Assembly (NCBI RefSeq): GCF_963662735.1 | Contig: NZ_OY759744.1 | Location: 2,274,153-2,338,152 of the forward strand | Source: an uncultured Methanoregula sp. | GTDB lineage: Archaea; Halobacteriota; Methanomicrobia; Methanomicrobiales; Methanospirillaceae | Reading direction: 5' to 3' | DNA length: 64,000 bases | Part shown: in pieces, positions 35,801-45,809 of the stretch | Position numbering within the stretch: position 1 is the first letter of the stretch | Layout: the number at the start of each line of letters is the position of its first letter | Translations under genes and position numbers: made by a program | The notes under the pieces: generated by a model | Told to the model about the DNA's origin: nothing | What the model saw: the letters and a program-made list of their open reading frames with translations, nothing else | The model's database searches: none

Positions 35801-38800
35801 CAAACTCGACAATTGCATCCTCATAATGCGCCAGCTTTGAGAGCGCCAGCCCTTTCTCAAACAATACGCCATAGGACCCGGGATCGATAAGGATAGCCTG
35901 ATCGAACGAAGCGATTGCTTCATCCAGGTTCTTGAGATGCACGTACGACAATCCCTGGCGGTACCACCCGTCAAATATTTTCGGGTCAAGATCAAGAGCA
36001 AGACCAAATGTCCCGGCGGCTGCCTCGTATTGTTTCAGGTTGAACTGGGCCAGCGCTTTGTGGTATAATGCTTCAACGTACGAAGCGTTCAGGGAGATTG
36101 CCATGTCGAATGCAGAAATTGCATCCTTATACCTGGCCAGTCGCTCGAATGCAAGCCCTTTCTCATAAAATGCGCTCGAGAACCGGGGATCGATGGCAGT
36201 AGTATTCTCAAATGCTACAACTGCCTCGCTGTCATTGCCCAGTCGCGTGAGTGCCAGTCCTTTGTCGTACCAGGCATTGGTATACTTCCGGTTAATGGAA
36301 ATCGCCCGGTCAAAGGAGGCTACGGCTTCATCAAAGTGGCCCAGTTCCGAGAGAGCAATACCCCGGTCATACCAGCCATTGGCGTTCTGGGATTTCAGGT
36401 CAAGGGCCCGGGTCAGGGATTCGAGGGCAGGTTCAAAACGTCCCAGCGATAGGAGAGAACTGCCTTTCCGGAACCATGCGCCGGCACAATTGTCGTCGAC
36501 TGACAATACCCGATCGAAACAGGATATGGCCACATCGTAGCTGCCAAGTTCCTGGTTCGATTTACCCTTGCGGTACCAGGTGGTAATATCTTCAGGTTCA
36601 AGCGCAATGGCCCGATCAAATGCCTGGATGGATTCAGCAAACTGGCCCAGTTCGTAATGCATGGAGCCCTTGAGAAGCCAGATTTCCGCATTGTTGTTCT
36701 CACTGGACAGGGAATCATCCAGGGCTTTCAAGGCCTCATCGAACCGCAGCATTCTCGCAAGTGCCCGGCCTTTCTGGAACAACACATCCGCATTTTCCGG
36801 CGTTATTTCCAGCATCTTGTTGAAAGCCCGCAGGGCATTCTCATATTTGCCCAGGTTTGCATAACAAAGACCGGTCTGGTAAACCGCATCGGTGATGGTG
36901 GGATCGTTTGTCAGAGCCTGCTTGTAAGAACGGATTGCTTTATCGAATTTTCCCTGTTCCTGCAATGCAAGACCCTTGCGGTAATGCGCTTGTGCATGGG
37001 ATGGTGAAGATTCGAGTACAATGTCGAACGATACGATGGATTCGGGGTACCGCCCGAGACGCTGGAGTGCACATCCTTTGAGGTAGGCTGCTTCAACGAG
37101 CGTAGGGTCAATTGCAAAGGTGCGGTCGAATGCTTTTATAGCCTCTTCATCATTGCCAATTGCCACAAAAGCTTCAGCCTGGCTGAATGCGGCCAGTACT
37201 GAGCGTGAATCGAGTTCTAGGGTTTTTGCATATGCAGAAACCGCTTCCGGGAAATTTCCCAGGCGGGATAACACGTCACCTTTCTCAAGCCACGTGACCG
37301 GGTTGGCAGAATCGAATTCGATCGACCGGTTGAACGATTCGAGTGCTTCTTTGTCGCGCCCGAGTTCATTCTGGGCATGGCCCCGGTTGTAATACAAGGC
37401 TCCGCTGCCGGTGCCAATGGTAAGCGCCTGGTCAAAAGCACTGACTGCATCTTCATACTGTTTCAGGGTGAGAAGGGCAATTCCTTTCTGGTACACGGCA
37501 TCATAAAAACCGGCATTGAGCTCAAGCGCACGGTCAAACGCAGGCAATGACTCTTCGAACCTCCCAAGGGTACTCAGTTCACAGGCCTTGTTGTACCAGC
37601 CGGGCGAACAATCGTCCTCAAGGGACACGGCCCGGTCAAATGCAGTGAGTGCTTCGTCATGGCGCTGCATGCGGGACTGGCTCAACCCCTTAAAGTACCA
37701 GGCGGTTGCATTATTCCCGTCAAGGGCAATTGCCTTGTCCAGGGAGGACAGCGCATCTTCAAAGCGACTGATATGGAAGTAAGCCTTTCCCCGGAAAAGC
37801 AGGGCAACCGTGTTCTGGGGCTTGCGCTTTATGGATTTGCCAAATGCCTCGACAGATTCCTTGAACCTGCCCAGGCGATACAGCGAAAATCCCTTACACG
37901 AGAGCAGTTCCGGATTGGTATGATCGCCTTCCAGGGCATGATCCAGGGCAATGACCGCATCCTCGTACCGCGCAAGTTTAGCCAGGGAAAATCCCCGGCC
38001 GGAGTGCGCCCGTTCGTTTTCAGGGTCGAGGGCAAGTGCAGCATCATAGGCAGAGATCGAATCTTCATAGCGTTTTAGTTCTGAAAGGGAGTCTCCTTTG
38101 ACAACAAACGCGCGGACATCCTTTGAGTCGTGGGCGATTGCCCGATCGAGTGAGGCTATGGTTTCTTCGTATCGTCCCAGGTGATACAGGGAATATCCCT
38201 GTTCGGCATGAACCCTGGCAGTATCAAGACCCAGGGATATACTGCGGGTAAAGCATTCCAGCGCCTCGCTGGTTTTCTCCATCTGCGTAAGTGCAAGACC
38301 TTTTTCAAAGAGGATCTCAAACGATTCCGGTTTCAACGATAAATATCCGTCAAATGCTTCGACAGCCTGCTCATATTTTTCCAGGATGACGAGTGCTTTT
38401 CCTTTCTCCATCCACGCCTCAGCATTTGCAGAGTTGATCTCAAGGGTGGAGGTGAAGGCATCAACGGCATCATCGTACTGCTGGGTGAGCATCTGGGCAA
38501 ACCCTTTGTAAAGAAATGCCCGTTCGCAGGCTTTGTCGACAAGGTTTACCCAGGCATAAACGGGAATTGCGTCCTTGTAAAGACCCTGGCGGTCCAGTGA
38601 TCGGGCTTTCCCGTACAGGGCAACAGGATCTTTGGGATCGGCTGCCAGAACTTTGTCAAACGCATCAACGGCTTCCTTAAACCGCCCCAGTGCAGCAAGC
38701 GTCCTGCCGTTCTCGCGGAATGCATCGACAAAGTCCGGCATTATCCGGTTAGCTTCTTCAAAAGCAACCGCGGCGTCGGGCATTTTCTTCTGGCGGAACA

Positions 38801-41800
38801 ATGCCACGCCTTTGTAGTAATATGCCTCGCCAAAGTCGGGGATCAGGGCAAGTGCCCGGTCAAAGGCAGAAACTGCCTCTTCATCATTGCCAAGACTAAT
38901 ATGTGCCCTGCCTTTGTAGAACCAAGTGTGGGGATTTATTGTTTCCCGGGCCAGTGCCTGGTCGTAGGAAGAAACCGATTCCTGGAACCGTTCGAGAGCG
39001 AACAGGCAGAAACCCCGGATAAGCCAGGCATTGGCAATTTCGGGATTGATCTCAACCGTTTTCGTGAGGGCTTCGAATGCATCTTCAAATTGTCCCAGTT
39101 CGGCAAGGGCCAGACCCTTGTGGTACAATGCATCATTGTTGGCCGGATCAATTTCAAGAGTCTGGCTGAAGGCTTCCTCAGCCTCTTCCTGCCGGCCGAG
39201 TGCCGCCAGCGAGAGTCCTCTCTGGTAACGGGAGTCAGCGTTCCGGGAATCCCGCATGATTGCAGCATCGAAGCTGGCAATGGCTTCTTCGAAATTTTCA
39301 AGCCGGGCAAGGGAGACACCTTTCTGGTATAACAATGCTGCATCGGAAGGTGTAATCCGGAGGGCGTTATCGAAATTCCGGACCGCATCTTCGTTGAGAT
39401 TGAGAGCGGCAAGAGCTAGACCCTTCTGGAAAAATGCCGGGGCAAAATTGGGTACAAGAGCCAGGACCCGGTCGAAAGAATCCGCTGCCTGCTGGTAGCG
39501 ATCCAGTTTCATCAGGGCAAGGCCGCGATCGTACGTTGCCTGCGCACTGGTCGGGTCAAGCTCAATGGATCGATCATAGGCAACAACGGCATCATCGTAC
39601 CTCCCGAGTTCGGAAAGTGCAATACCCTTACTGTACCAGGCTTCCGTGAAGGAGGGCCGAATCTCAATTGCCCGCTCGCTCGCAGCAAGTGATTCTTCAT
39701 TTTGCCCGAGATCGTGCAGGGCCAGGGACTTATAGAGTGCCGCATCCGCAAGCATGGGATCATGTTCGAGCGCTGCATCAAATGCAAAGACAGAATCCTG
39801 GAATTGTCTCAGGGCATACAGGGCACGTCCCCGCTGGAAATGTGCAGGGGCATAGGAGGGATCCAGGGCAAGACCGCGATCAAATGAGGTTATTGCATCT
39901 TTGTTCCGACCCAGTTTCAGCAGGGCGAAACCCCGGTTGTAATGAGCCGGTGAATACTCGAGATCGATATCCAGGGTAAGATCGAACGAAAGGAGCGCTT
40001 CGGCAAATTCGGACTGTTCGAGAAGACAGAGGCCTTTGTGGAAATGCGCATCCCGGTAATTGGCGTCAATTTCCAGCGCACGGTCAAAAGATTCGACGGC
40101 AAAGGAGAATTCCTTGAGGTCCTCGTATGACCGGGCTTTGTAATAATGGGCCAGGAAGTTTTTCGGATTCTCAAGGATAGTCCGGTCAAAGTCGATGACA
40201 GCATCCTGGGGTCTCCCCATATTGTAAAGTGCAATCCCTTTCCTCAGGCGGGCATCCGTATACTTGGGTTTGAGCTGGAGCGTCTTGTCGAATGCAAAAA
40301 CTGCATCGCTATGCCGGTTCAGGTCAGAAAATGACTTGCCCTTGTGGTAAAACGCAAGAGCATTATCCGGGTCATAGATCAGGGCCTTGTCAAATGATTC
40401 GAGCGCTTCGGTAAACCGGCCCAGTTTCTCAAGAGCAATTCCCCGGTTGAAATGCCCGGGGGCATTGCTGGTATCTTTTGAGAGGTTCTTGTCAAACGCC
40501 TCGATCGCTTCTGCAAATTTCCCGGTCTTGAGGAGAGCGAAGCCGAGATAATAATTTGCCTCGGTAAACGATGATTCAAGAGAAATTGCCTGGTGGAGGG
40601 CAATTATCGCATCGGCATATTTCCCGGTTTCGATGAGTGATTTCCCTTTGTTGTACCATGCCGGGGCAAAACCGGGAAGGATCTCGGTTGTCCGGTCAAA
40701 TGAACGGGTGGCGCCGCGGTGATCGCCCATGCTGGCAAGTGCAAGTCCCTTATGGTACTGCGCTTCCCCATTGCCGGGATCGATCTCAAGCAGGATCTCA
40801 AAGACATGGATCGCTTCTTCGGTCCGGTTCACTTTCTCGAGGGCCAGACCTTTGTAATAGAACGCGTCGATACTCCTCTGGTTGAGGGAGATGGCATTAT
40901 CGAATGCATCGATTGCGTCCTGGTAACGGCTGATATCAAAATATGCCCGGCCGATTTTAATCCAGCCGTCTTCCTGGTCCGGATCAATCCGGAGAGATTT
41001 CTGGAAGGCGCCAATCGCATCTTCCGTCTTCCCGAGCTGGTTTAAGGCATCGCCTTTTTTCATCCAGATATCCTTAAGGGAAGGGTTGATATCGAGAGCC
41101 CGGGTGTATCCCGCGATGGCATCCAGGGTTTTACCCAGGTCAGACAGGGCAGCTGCCTTTTTGATCCAGGCTTCGGTCAGGTTCGCATTTATTTCAAGAG
41201 CTTTTGAATAGGCATTGATCGATTCCTGCTTTCTCTCCAGGTGATAGAGAGAGTTGCCTTTCTGCATCCAGATATCGATGAGGGTCGGGTTTAAGGAAAG
41301 GATACGGTCATCCGTTTCGATCGTCTCTGCATACCGCTCAAGGGAATACAGGGATCCGGACCTGCAGATCATTGCATCGATCAGGGAAGGATTCTGGGCA
41401 AGGCTGCGATCGAGCAGGGGGATGGCCTCGGCATAACGGCCCAGGGAATAATGGGCAAATCCCTCATACATGTACGCATCGGACAATGACGGGTCCATGC
41501 TCGTTGCCTTCTCAAGCGATATGATCGCATTTTCATATTCCTTGGCCTGGAGATAGGCAAGCCCCATATAATAATGGGAAGAGGCATTCGAGGAATCCAG
41601 CTGGAGTGCACTGGCAAAAGAGCGAATGGCTTCCTCGTAGCGTTCCTTCTGGAGTAATGCAATACCCTTGAAGTGGTAAGCCTGCGCGTTTCCGGGTTCA
41701 AGAGTCAGCGAGCTCTCAAAAGCCCGGATTGCATCATCGAACCGTTCCCTTCCCGCGTAGGAAATCCCCAGGTAGTAATAGCCGGATGCATTCTCCGGTT

Positions 41801-44255
41801 CAAGCATAAGAGCGGATTCAAAAGCCTTGATTGCTTCATCATACCGCTCCCGCTGAGCGAGCGCGACACCCTTGTGGTACAGGATTTTTGGATCGTCCGG
41901 GGAAATTTCGAGAGCCTGGTCGTACGAGACAACGGCTTCGAGCGGTTTTCCCAGCTGGGATAACGCATTTCCTTTCTCGTAAAATGCCCGGGCGCATTTC
42001 CGGTTGATCTCAAGCGTCTTGTCGAAAGCCCGGATTGCCTCGTCATAACGGTTCAGTGCCGACAGGGAAAGTCCCTTGTAACACCAGGCCCAGATATCGC
42101 GGGGAGTTTCATTGAGCGCCTGGTTGAATACGGTTATCGCCTCGTCCAGCCGACTAAGGTTGTACAGGGCAATACCTTTCCGGACTGCGGCTTCTGTCAG
42201 ACGGGGTTTAAGGACCAGGCACTTGTCAAATGCAGCTATGGCATCATCGAGCTGGCCCAGGTGGGCAAGCGAGATGCCTTTATACAGCCATGCATCCGTG
42301 AGCGAAGGGTTTTGTTCAAGCGCTTCATCAAACGCCACTGCTGCTTCCTGGTAGCGCAGCAGGTTGAACAGGGCAAATGCTTTCTCATAGAGTGCCCCGG
42401 TATTCTGCGGCGAAAATGCAAGAACTGCATCAAACGCGATCACTGCTTCCGGATACCGCTTGAGGTGGACGAGAGTTGTGCCGCGCTGGTAAAGAGCCAG
42501 TGCATGCGTGGGATCGATCTCAACTGCCCGATCAAACTCCTGGATTGCTTCTTCGAACCGGTTGAGCTGCACGAGGGCAAGTCCCTTGTTGTAATAGGCG
42601 TACACGTAATTCGGGTTGATCGTTACAGCCCGCTCAAATGCATCCAGTGCCGCATCGAAACGTTCGAGTTTGGCAAGCGCTATGCCTTTATCATAGAAAG
42701 CCTGGGCATAGGCCGGTTTGAGTTCGATGCTCTTGTCAAACGCTTCAACCGCATCTTCGTTGCGCCCGAGTTTTGCGAGCTGGAGTCCCTTCTGGTGATA
42801 GGCCCGGGCATTCCCCGGGTCATACGCCAGGGTCCGGTCATATTCCTGGATTGCATCGTCATTCTTTCCCAGTTTTGCGAGCGCGAATCCTTTCTGGTAC
42901 AGGGCGTCAGTAAAAGCCGGGTTGATGCGCAATGCCTGATCGTACGCACTGACCGCTTCCTGGAACCTGCCAAGGCTCGCGTAGGATAGTCCTTCCTGGT
43001 AAGCAGCAAGAGCGCATCTCGAATCGTACTTCAGCGCTGATTCGAACATCTCGATTGCTTCTTTGTGACGACCCTGACGGGAGAGCGCCATGCCACCGAA
43101 ATAGAAAGATCCGGCATGATGGGGCTGTATCTCCAGGGTTTTTGCAAAGGACTCCAGTGCATCCTCGTACCGGCTCAGGTTGATACACGAAATTCCCCGC
43201 CGGTACCGGACTTCGGAATTTTCCGGGGCCAGCGAGAGGTACTGGTCGAAATCAGCAACTGCCTCGCGGTACTTTTTCAGCCGGTAATTGGCAATACCCC
43301 GCTGTTCCCGGGCATCGCTGTTGGCAGGATTGAGTTCAAGCGTCCGGTCAAACGCGCTGATGGACTCGGGATATTTATTCAGGGCAAGGCAGGCCAGGCC
43401 TTCATGATACCAGGCATCGGTCAGCCCGGAATTCAAGGACACTGCCTGTTTGAGGGCATTGACCGATTCTTCAAACCGCCCGGCCTTGAAAAGCGAGATG
43501 CCGTTGATGGTCCAGATATCTGCATGGCCGGGCTCCTGCTTAAGGAATTGTTCTGACGCCTCGATCGCTTCTTCAAACCGCTCCTGCTTTGCAAGAATAA
43601 AACTCCGGTAGTACCAGACCCAGATATCGCTGGGATCCAGGGTATAGGATTTGTCAAAGGCAGCCAGGGCTTCGTCATATTTTCGAAGATCGTAAAGGGA
43701 AATCCCCTTGTTATAATATGCCCGGGCATAATCCGGTACAATTTCTATTGCCTTGTTATACGCGCTGATGGATTCCTGGTGCCGGCCCAGGTCTGCAAGC
43801 GCAATACCCTTGTTGTAATACACTTTTGCATGCCGGGGATCCACCATCAGGGCGTGATCGTAAGCGGTGATTGCTTCCTTGAACTGCCCGAGTTCGTACA
43901 GGGCAATTCCTTTGAGGATCCAGGCTTCGGCATTATCGTATTTCAGGGAGAGCAGGCGATCGCAGGCTTCGAGCGCTTCTTCATTTCTGCCGATCTGGGC
44001 GAGGGTGGCAGCCTTGTTGTACCAGGAGTTGGAATCAGTCGGGTCTATTGCTATGGCCTGGTCGTATGCCTGGATGGATTCTTCATATTTTCCCAGGTCA
44101 TATAATGCAATGCCTTTGAAATAATGAGCTTTTGCAAGATCGGGGTACAGGGAAAGGCCCCGATCGAACATGACAATGGCTTCCTGGAAACGCCCAAGGT
44201 CATAGAGTTCGATACCCTGTCGCATCAGTGCTTCTGCATCACTCTTATTATTCAT
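32832..44255 (-). CDS. Giant tetratricopeptide-repeat protein (3807 residues)
   Basis: One uninterrupted frame of 11.4 kb encodes about 110 tandem 34-residue TPR units from the first residues (AEALMRQGIELYDLGRFQEA) to the last (IWNEIGEVLDQIGKHEEAKL). The unit follows the consensus x-W/Y-Y/F-x-K-G-x-A-L-x-x-L-G-R-x-x-E-A-I-x-A-F-D-x-A-L-x-x-x-P. I see no signal peptide, membrane span, enzyme or other domain, so it should be a long cytoplasmic superhelix for protein binding. One unit is irregular (AIPVYAWVNLVDKACERAF). GAGGT lies about 9 nt before the ATG. It is 203 bp upstream of the STAS-PAS gene on the same strand. Repeats of DNA period 102 bp make assembly and expansion errors possible. Confidence 0.93.
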   Translation of the reverse strand: MNNKSDAEALMRQGIELYDLGRFQEAIVMFDRGLSLYPDLAKAHYFKGIALYDLGKYEESIQAYDQAIAIDPTDSNSWYNKAATLAQIGRNEEALEACDRLLSLKYDNAEAWILKGIALYELGQFKEAITAYDHALMVDPRHAKVYYNKGIALADLGRHQESISAYNKAIEIVPDYARAYYNKGISLYDLRKYDEALAAFDKSYTLDPSDIWVWYYRSFILAKQERFEEAIEASEQFLKQEPGHADIWTINGISLFKAGRFEESVNALKQAVSLNSGLTDAWYHEGLACLALNKYPESISAFDRTLELNPANSDAREQRGIANYRLKKYREAVADFDQYLSLAPENSEVRYRRGISCINLSRYEDALESFAKTLEIQPHHAGSFYFGGMALSRQGRHKEAIEMFESALKYDSRCALAAYQEGLSYASLGRFQEAVSAYDQALRINPAFTDALYQKGFALAKLGKNDDAIQEYDRTLAYDPGNARAYHQKGLQLAKLGRNEDAVEAFDKSIELKPAYAQAFYDKGIALAKLERFDAALDAFERAVTINPNYVYAYYNKGLALVQLNRFEEAIQEFDRAVEIDPTHALALYQRGTTLVHLKRYPEAVIAFDAVLAFSPQNTGALYEKAFALFNLLRYQEAAVAFDEALEQNPSLTDAWLYKGISLAHLGQLDDAIAAFDKCLVLKPRLTEAAVRKGIALYNLSRLDEAITVFNQALNETPRDIWAWCYKGLSLSALNRYDEAIRAFDKTLEINRKCARAFYEKGNALSQLGKPLEAVVSYDQALEISPDDPKILYHKGVALAQRERYDEAIKAFESALMLEPENASGYYYLGISYAGRERFDDAIRAFESSLTLEPGNAQAYHFKGIALLQKERYEEAIRSFASALQLDSSNASSHYYMGLAYLQAKEYENAIISLEKATSMDPSLSDAYMYEGFAHYSLGRYAEAIPLLDRSLAQNPSLIDAMICRSGSLYSLERYAETIETDDRILSLNPTLIDIWMQKGNSLYHLERKQESINAYSKALEINANLTEAWIKKAAALSDLGKTLDAIAGYTRALDINPSLKDIWMKKGDALNQLGKTEDAIGAFQKSLRIDPDQEDGWIKIGRAYFDISRYQDAIDAFDNAISLNQRSIDAFYYKGLALEKVNRTEEAIHVFEILLEIDPGNGEAQYHKGLALASMGDHRGATRSFDRTTEILPGFAPAWYNKGKSLIETGKYADAIIALHQAISLESSFTEANYYLGFALLKTGKFAEAIEAFDKNLSKDTSNAPGHFNRGIALEKLGRFTEALESFDKALIYDPDNALAFYHKGKSFSDLNRHSDAVFAFDKTLQLKPKYTDARLRKGIALYNMGRPQDAVIDFDRTILENPKNFLAHYYKARSYEDLKEFSFAVESFDRALEIDANYRDAHFHKGLCLLEQSEFAEALLSFDLTLDIDLEYSPAHYNRGFALLKLGRNKDAITSFDRGLALDPSYAPAHFQRGRALYALRQFQDSVFAFDAALEHDPMLADAALYKSLALHDLGQNEESLAASERAIEIRPSFTEAWYSKGIALSELGRYDDAVVAYDRSIELDPTSAQATYDRGLALMKLDRYQQAADSFDRVLALVPNFAPAFFQKGLALAALNLNEDAVRNFDNALRITPSDAALLYQKGVSLARLENFEEAIASFDAAIMRDSRNADSRYQRGLSLAALGRQEEAEEAFSQTLEIDPANNDALYHKGLALAELGQFEDAFEALTKTVEINPEIANAWLIRGFCLFALERFQESVSSYDQALARETINPHTWFYKGRAHISLGNDEEAVSAFDRALALIPDFGEAYYYKGVALFRQKKMPDAAVAFEEANRIMPDFVDAFRENGRTLAALGRFKEAVDAFDKVLAADPKDPVALYGKARSLDRQGLYKDAIPVYAWVNLVDKACERAFLYKGFAQMLTQQYDDAVDAFTSTLEINSANAEAWMEKGKALVILEKYEQAVEAFDGYLSLKPESFEILFEKGLALTQMEKTSEALECFTRSISLGLDTARVHAEQGYSLYHLGRYEETIASLDRAIAHDSKDVRAFVVKGDSLSELKRYEDSISAYDAALALDPENERAHSGRGFSLAKLARYEDAVIALDHALEGDHTNPELLSCKGFSLYRLGRFKESVEAFGKSIKRKPQNTVALLFRGKAYFHISRFEDALSSLDKAIALDGNNATAWYFKGLSQSRMQRHDEALTAFDRAVSLEDDCSPGWYNKACELSTLGRFEESLPAFDRALELNAGFYDAVYQKGIALLTLKQYEDAVSAFDQALTIGTGSGALYYNRGHAQNELGRDKEALESFNRSIEFDSANPVTWLEKGDVLSRLGNFPEAVSAYAKTLELDSRSVLAAFSQAEAFVAIGNDEEAIKAFDRTFAIDPTLVEAAYLKGCALQRLGRYPESIVSFDIVLESSPSHAQAHYRKGLALQEQGKFDKAIRSYKQALTNDPTITDAVYQTGLCYANLGKYENALRAFNKMLEITPENADVLFQKGRALARMLRFDEALKALDDSLSSENNNAEIWLLKGSMHYELGQFAESIQAFDRAIALEPEDITTWYRKGKSNQELGSYDVAISCFDRVLSVDDNCAGAWFRKGSSLLSLGRFEPALESLTRALDLKSQNANGWYDRGIALSELGHFDEAVASFDRAISINRKYTNAWYDKGLALTRLGNDSEAVVAFENTTAIDPRFSSAFYEKGLAFERLARYKDAISAFDMAISLNASYVEALYHKALAQFNLKQYEAAAGTFGLALDLDPKIFDGWYRQGLSYVHLKNLDEAIASFDQAILIDPGSYGVLFEKGLALSKLAHYEDAIVEFDRALAIDDGQRDAQYARGRALLALGKKEDALSAFTRVIGIDPGFAEAYFDRGSVLVELGQFEEAIEAFHQLLTLTPDNADAWYEQGLALAHIGRHSDAVSAFDHAISIRPNNFDALYMRARSLDLQNLDDKAIEGYNRVLALQPQHVPSLHFKGSALLRQNNYEDAIKVFDRALDIDPSHTEALFDKGRALASLKMFREAVKTFDKALNIEKNYAEIYYHKGLALASLGRHEEAIVALNKNIDLDADNEDAYYHKGLSLSETGRHADAIEAFDRVIRIRPKSIDAWLHRGIVLAQIGKYNEAIESYVKTLEIDPTNAEAWYLKGSALYALGRFGDAIDAFNQALIISPDYVQAHYDKGRSLYEMKKDKEAVQSFDNALANQSKFVEALYHKGIALTRLSRYDDALSAFDQALKIRPNFGHVWTGKGIALSSLGKDQDAISFFHKALGIDPKDATASYYLGVSYLRLGKYHDAIKNFETALVQRPTCALAFYQKGRALAMLSMNHEALAAYDRALLLKEEFSEALLYRGISHASLNDYDRALEDYDHALSLNNNYAAPHLFRGIALIRLKQNAEAIKAIDEALALNPEYAEAYYYRGLALLQQEQYDNAILAFDRALGINNRYADAYYNKGVALAHTAQFEEAIAAFNQTLGIQNEYTEAIYERGRAQIRTGRYKDAIASFDQVLSLNPGYANAIYEKGRALVSLTNLTAAVAAFDRAIDINPSCWQAFFWKGKALSEQGSHDAAITAYDRAIEIRPDLSSLYDHRGLAYAALEQFREAIRSYDSALEIDHPAEVFSHKGVSLSELGMYQDAIEAFDRALDQNENLAEAWLGKGNAYYDLGKYPEARTAYDRGLLLDPENAVGWTRHGMVLSALHQYEDAIESYDRALLIDPSFSIAYFTKGSALIALEHYADAVEAFNAMIHIQPEFVDAWIHKGRALQKLDQNQDALSSYKRALEIEPGRKEIWNEIGEVLDQIGKHEEAKLCYEKAK

Positions 44256-44469
44256 GAAATTTTTACCTCGCCGTGCCCGCAGTGCGCGTGTCGGAATGAT
44301 CCGCCGTGCAGTATCCTTGTCTCTTGTCTCTCCGCGCTGTCGAAATGCTCAGGTATACAGGTTACTTAAAAGCCGCATATACCCTTTCCGGTACAATATA
44401 TGATCGGTATTGATTTATGAATACTATTTTTATACTGTGCTAAAATGTTGAAACTGGTAATTGTTAAAT

Positions 44470-45702
44470 TCAGGCAGGGCTCTGTTTTTTGATCACGGAT
44501 GCAAGCCGTTCGATCCCGGTCCGGATCTTCTCATGAGTTGAATTTGAGAAATTGATCCGGAGAGTATTTCCGCCTCCGCCATCGACGTAAAACGGTGAGC
44601 CTGGAAGAACAGCGACATTTTCCTTGATCGCGGCATTGAAAACTTCCATGGAAGAGATACCTACCGGCAGGGTAACCCAGATGAACATTCCCCCAAGGGG
44701 ATGGGTAAACGAAACCGTATCCGGGAAAAATTCCTGCATGCTGCTAATCATGACATCCCGCTGATTCCGGTAGGCAATCCGGATTTTCCGGATATGGGCA
44801 TCGATGTCATTATTCTGGAGATATTCGTAAGCGATTCTCTGGGACAGGTAATTGGAATGGAGATCCGATGCCTGTTTTGCAACAACCAGCTGTTCCATAA
44901 TCTCCGTGGGTGCAACAACCCATCCCATCCGCATGCCCGGGGCAAGGATCTTGGAAAATGATCCCGTTATGATGGTCTGGTCTGGAATGAATTCGCGCAG
45001 GGAAGGAAGAGATTTGCCGTCAAAGTTCAGCTCGCCATATGCATCGTCTTCGATAAAGAGCGTGTCCGTCTTCTCAAGAATTCCGGCAATCTCCTCTCTT
45101 CGTTCTTTGGAATACGTGATCCCGGAGGGATTCTGGGAATTCGGGATCCCGTAAAAGAACCGGATCGGGTAATTCCCGGTGGTATGTGCGAGCTGGGCCG
45201 GGTCCGGGCCACCCTCGTAAAGATTTATCGGATGAAACCGGGGCTCGTAAAGCGAAAATGCCTGGATAGCCCCCAGGTAGCCGGGACGTTCTATGGCAAT
45301 GTGATCCCCCGCATTAATGAGGACCTTTCCCAGGAGGTCGAGGCATTGTTGTGACCCGTTGGTGATGAGGATCTCATCCGGGGATATATGGAGCCCGAGC
45401 CGTTTTTTGTACCGGTCCGCTATGAACTGCCGGAGCGGTCGGTAGCCTTCGGTAGTGGAGTACTGGAGCGCGGCCTGGCCATCCTTTGCAAGAACCGAGG
45501 CGGCGGCAGAAGCAATATTCTCTACATCAATGAGCGCTGGGTTGGGAAGCCCACCGGCAAACGAGATGATCCGGGGATCTTCAGTTACCTTGAGAATTTC
45601 CCGGATAAATGATTTGGGGGTTTTTGCCATCCGCGGTGCAAACATGTATTTTTTACCGGATGCCTGGTGCTGAACAGATCCGGGTGGTATCGATTGGCTC
45701 AT
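44470..45702 (-). CDS. PLP-dependent aminotransferase (2-aminoadipate/MocR-type class I)
   Basis: A 410-residue fold-type I aminotransferase. It shows ISFAGGLPNPALID at the start of the domain, TNGSQQCLDLLGKVL, YGIPNSQNPSGITYS, FIEDDAYGEL and the PLP lysine in TGSFSKILAPGMRMGW, with the substrate-binding arginine near LRINFSN. Close groups are LysN-like 2-aminoadipate transaminases and aromatic or branched-chain aminotransferases. The exact substrate is not resolved. GGTGA precedes the ATG by 4 nt. It is transcribed towards the giant TPR gene, separated by 214 bp. Confidence 0.88.
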   Translation of the reverse strand: MSQSIPPGSVQHQASGKKYMFAPRMAKTPKSFIREILKVTEDPRIISFAGGLPNPALIDVENIASAAASVLAKDGQAALQYSTTEGYRPLRQFIADRYKKRLGLHISPDEILITNGSQQCLDLLGKVLINAGDHIAIERPGYLGAIQAFSLYEPRFHPINLYEGGPDPAQLAHTTGNYPIRFFYGIPNSQNPSGITYSKERREEIAGILEKTDTLFIEDDAYGELNFDGKSLPSLREFIPDQTIITGSFSKILAPGMRMGWVVAPTEIMEQLVVAKQASDLHSNYLSQRIAYEYLQNNDIDAHIRKIRIAYRNQRDVMISSMQEFFPDTVSFTHPLGGMFIWVTLPVGISSMEVFNAAIKENVAVLPGSPFYVDGGGGNTLRINFSNSTHEKIRTGIERLASVIKKQSPA

Positions 45703-45809
45703 GATTCACCACATTTCCTCTTTATTTATTGAAAAAGAAAAGGATAAAGTGATCTGTTTAAAAAAAATGCGCGTTATTCCGACATCTCCCAAAAAGAGAC
45801 CGGGATACA

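Noticed and set aside
32832..44255. Link between the giant TPR protein and the C13 peptidase as a TPR-caspase immune complex
   Set aside because: The peptidase has an N-terminal membrane helix and a ligand-binding domain, so it should act outside the cell, while the TPR protein has no export signal. The two genes are also not adjacent.
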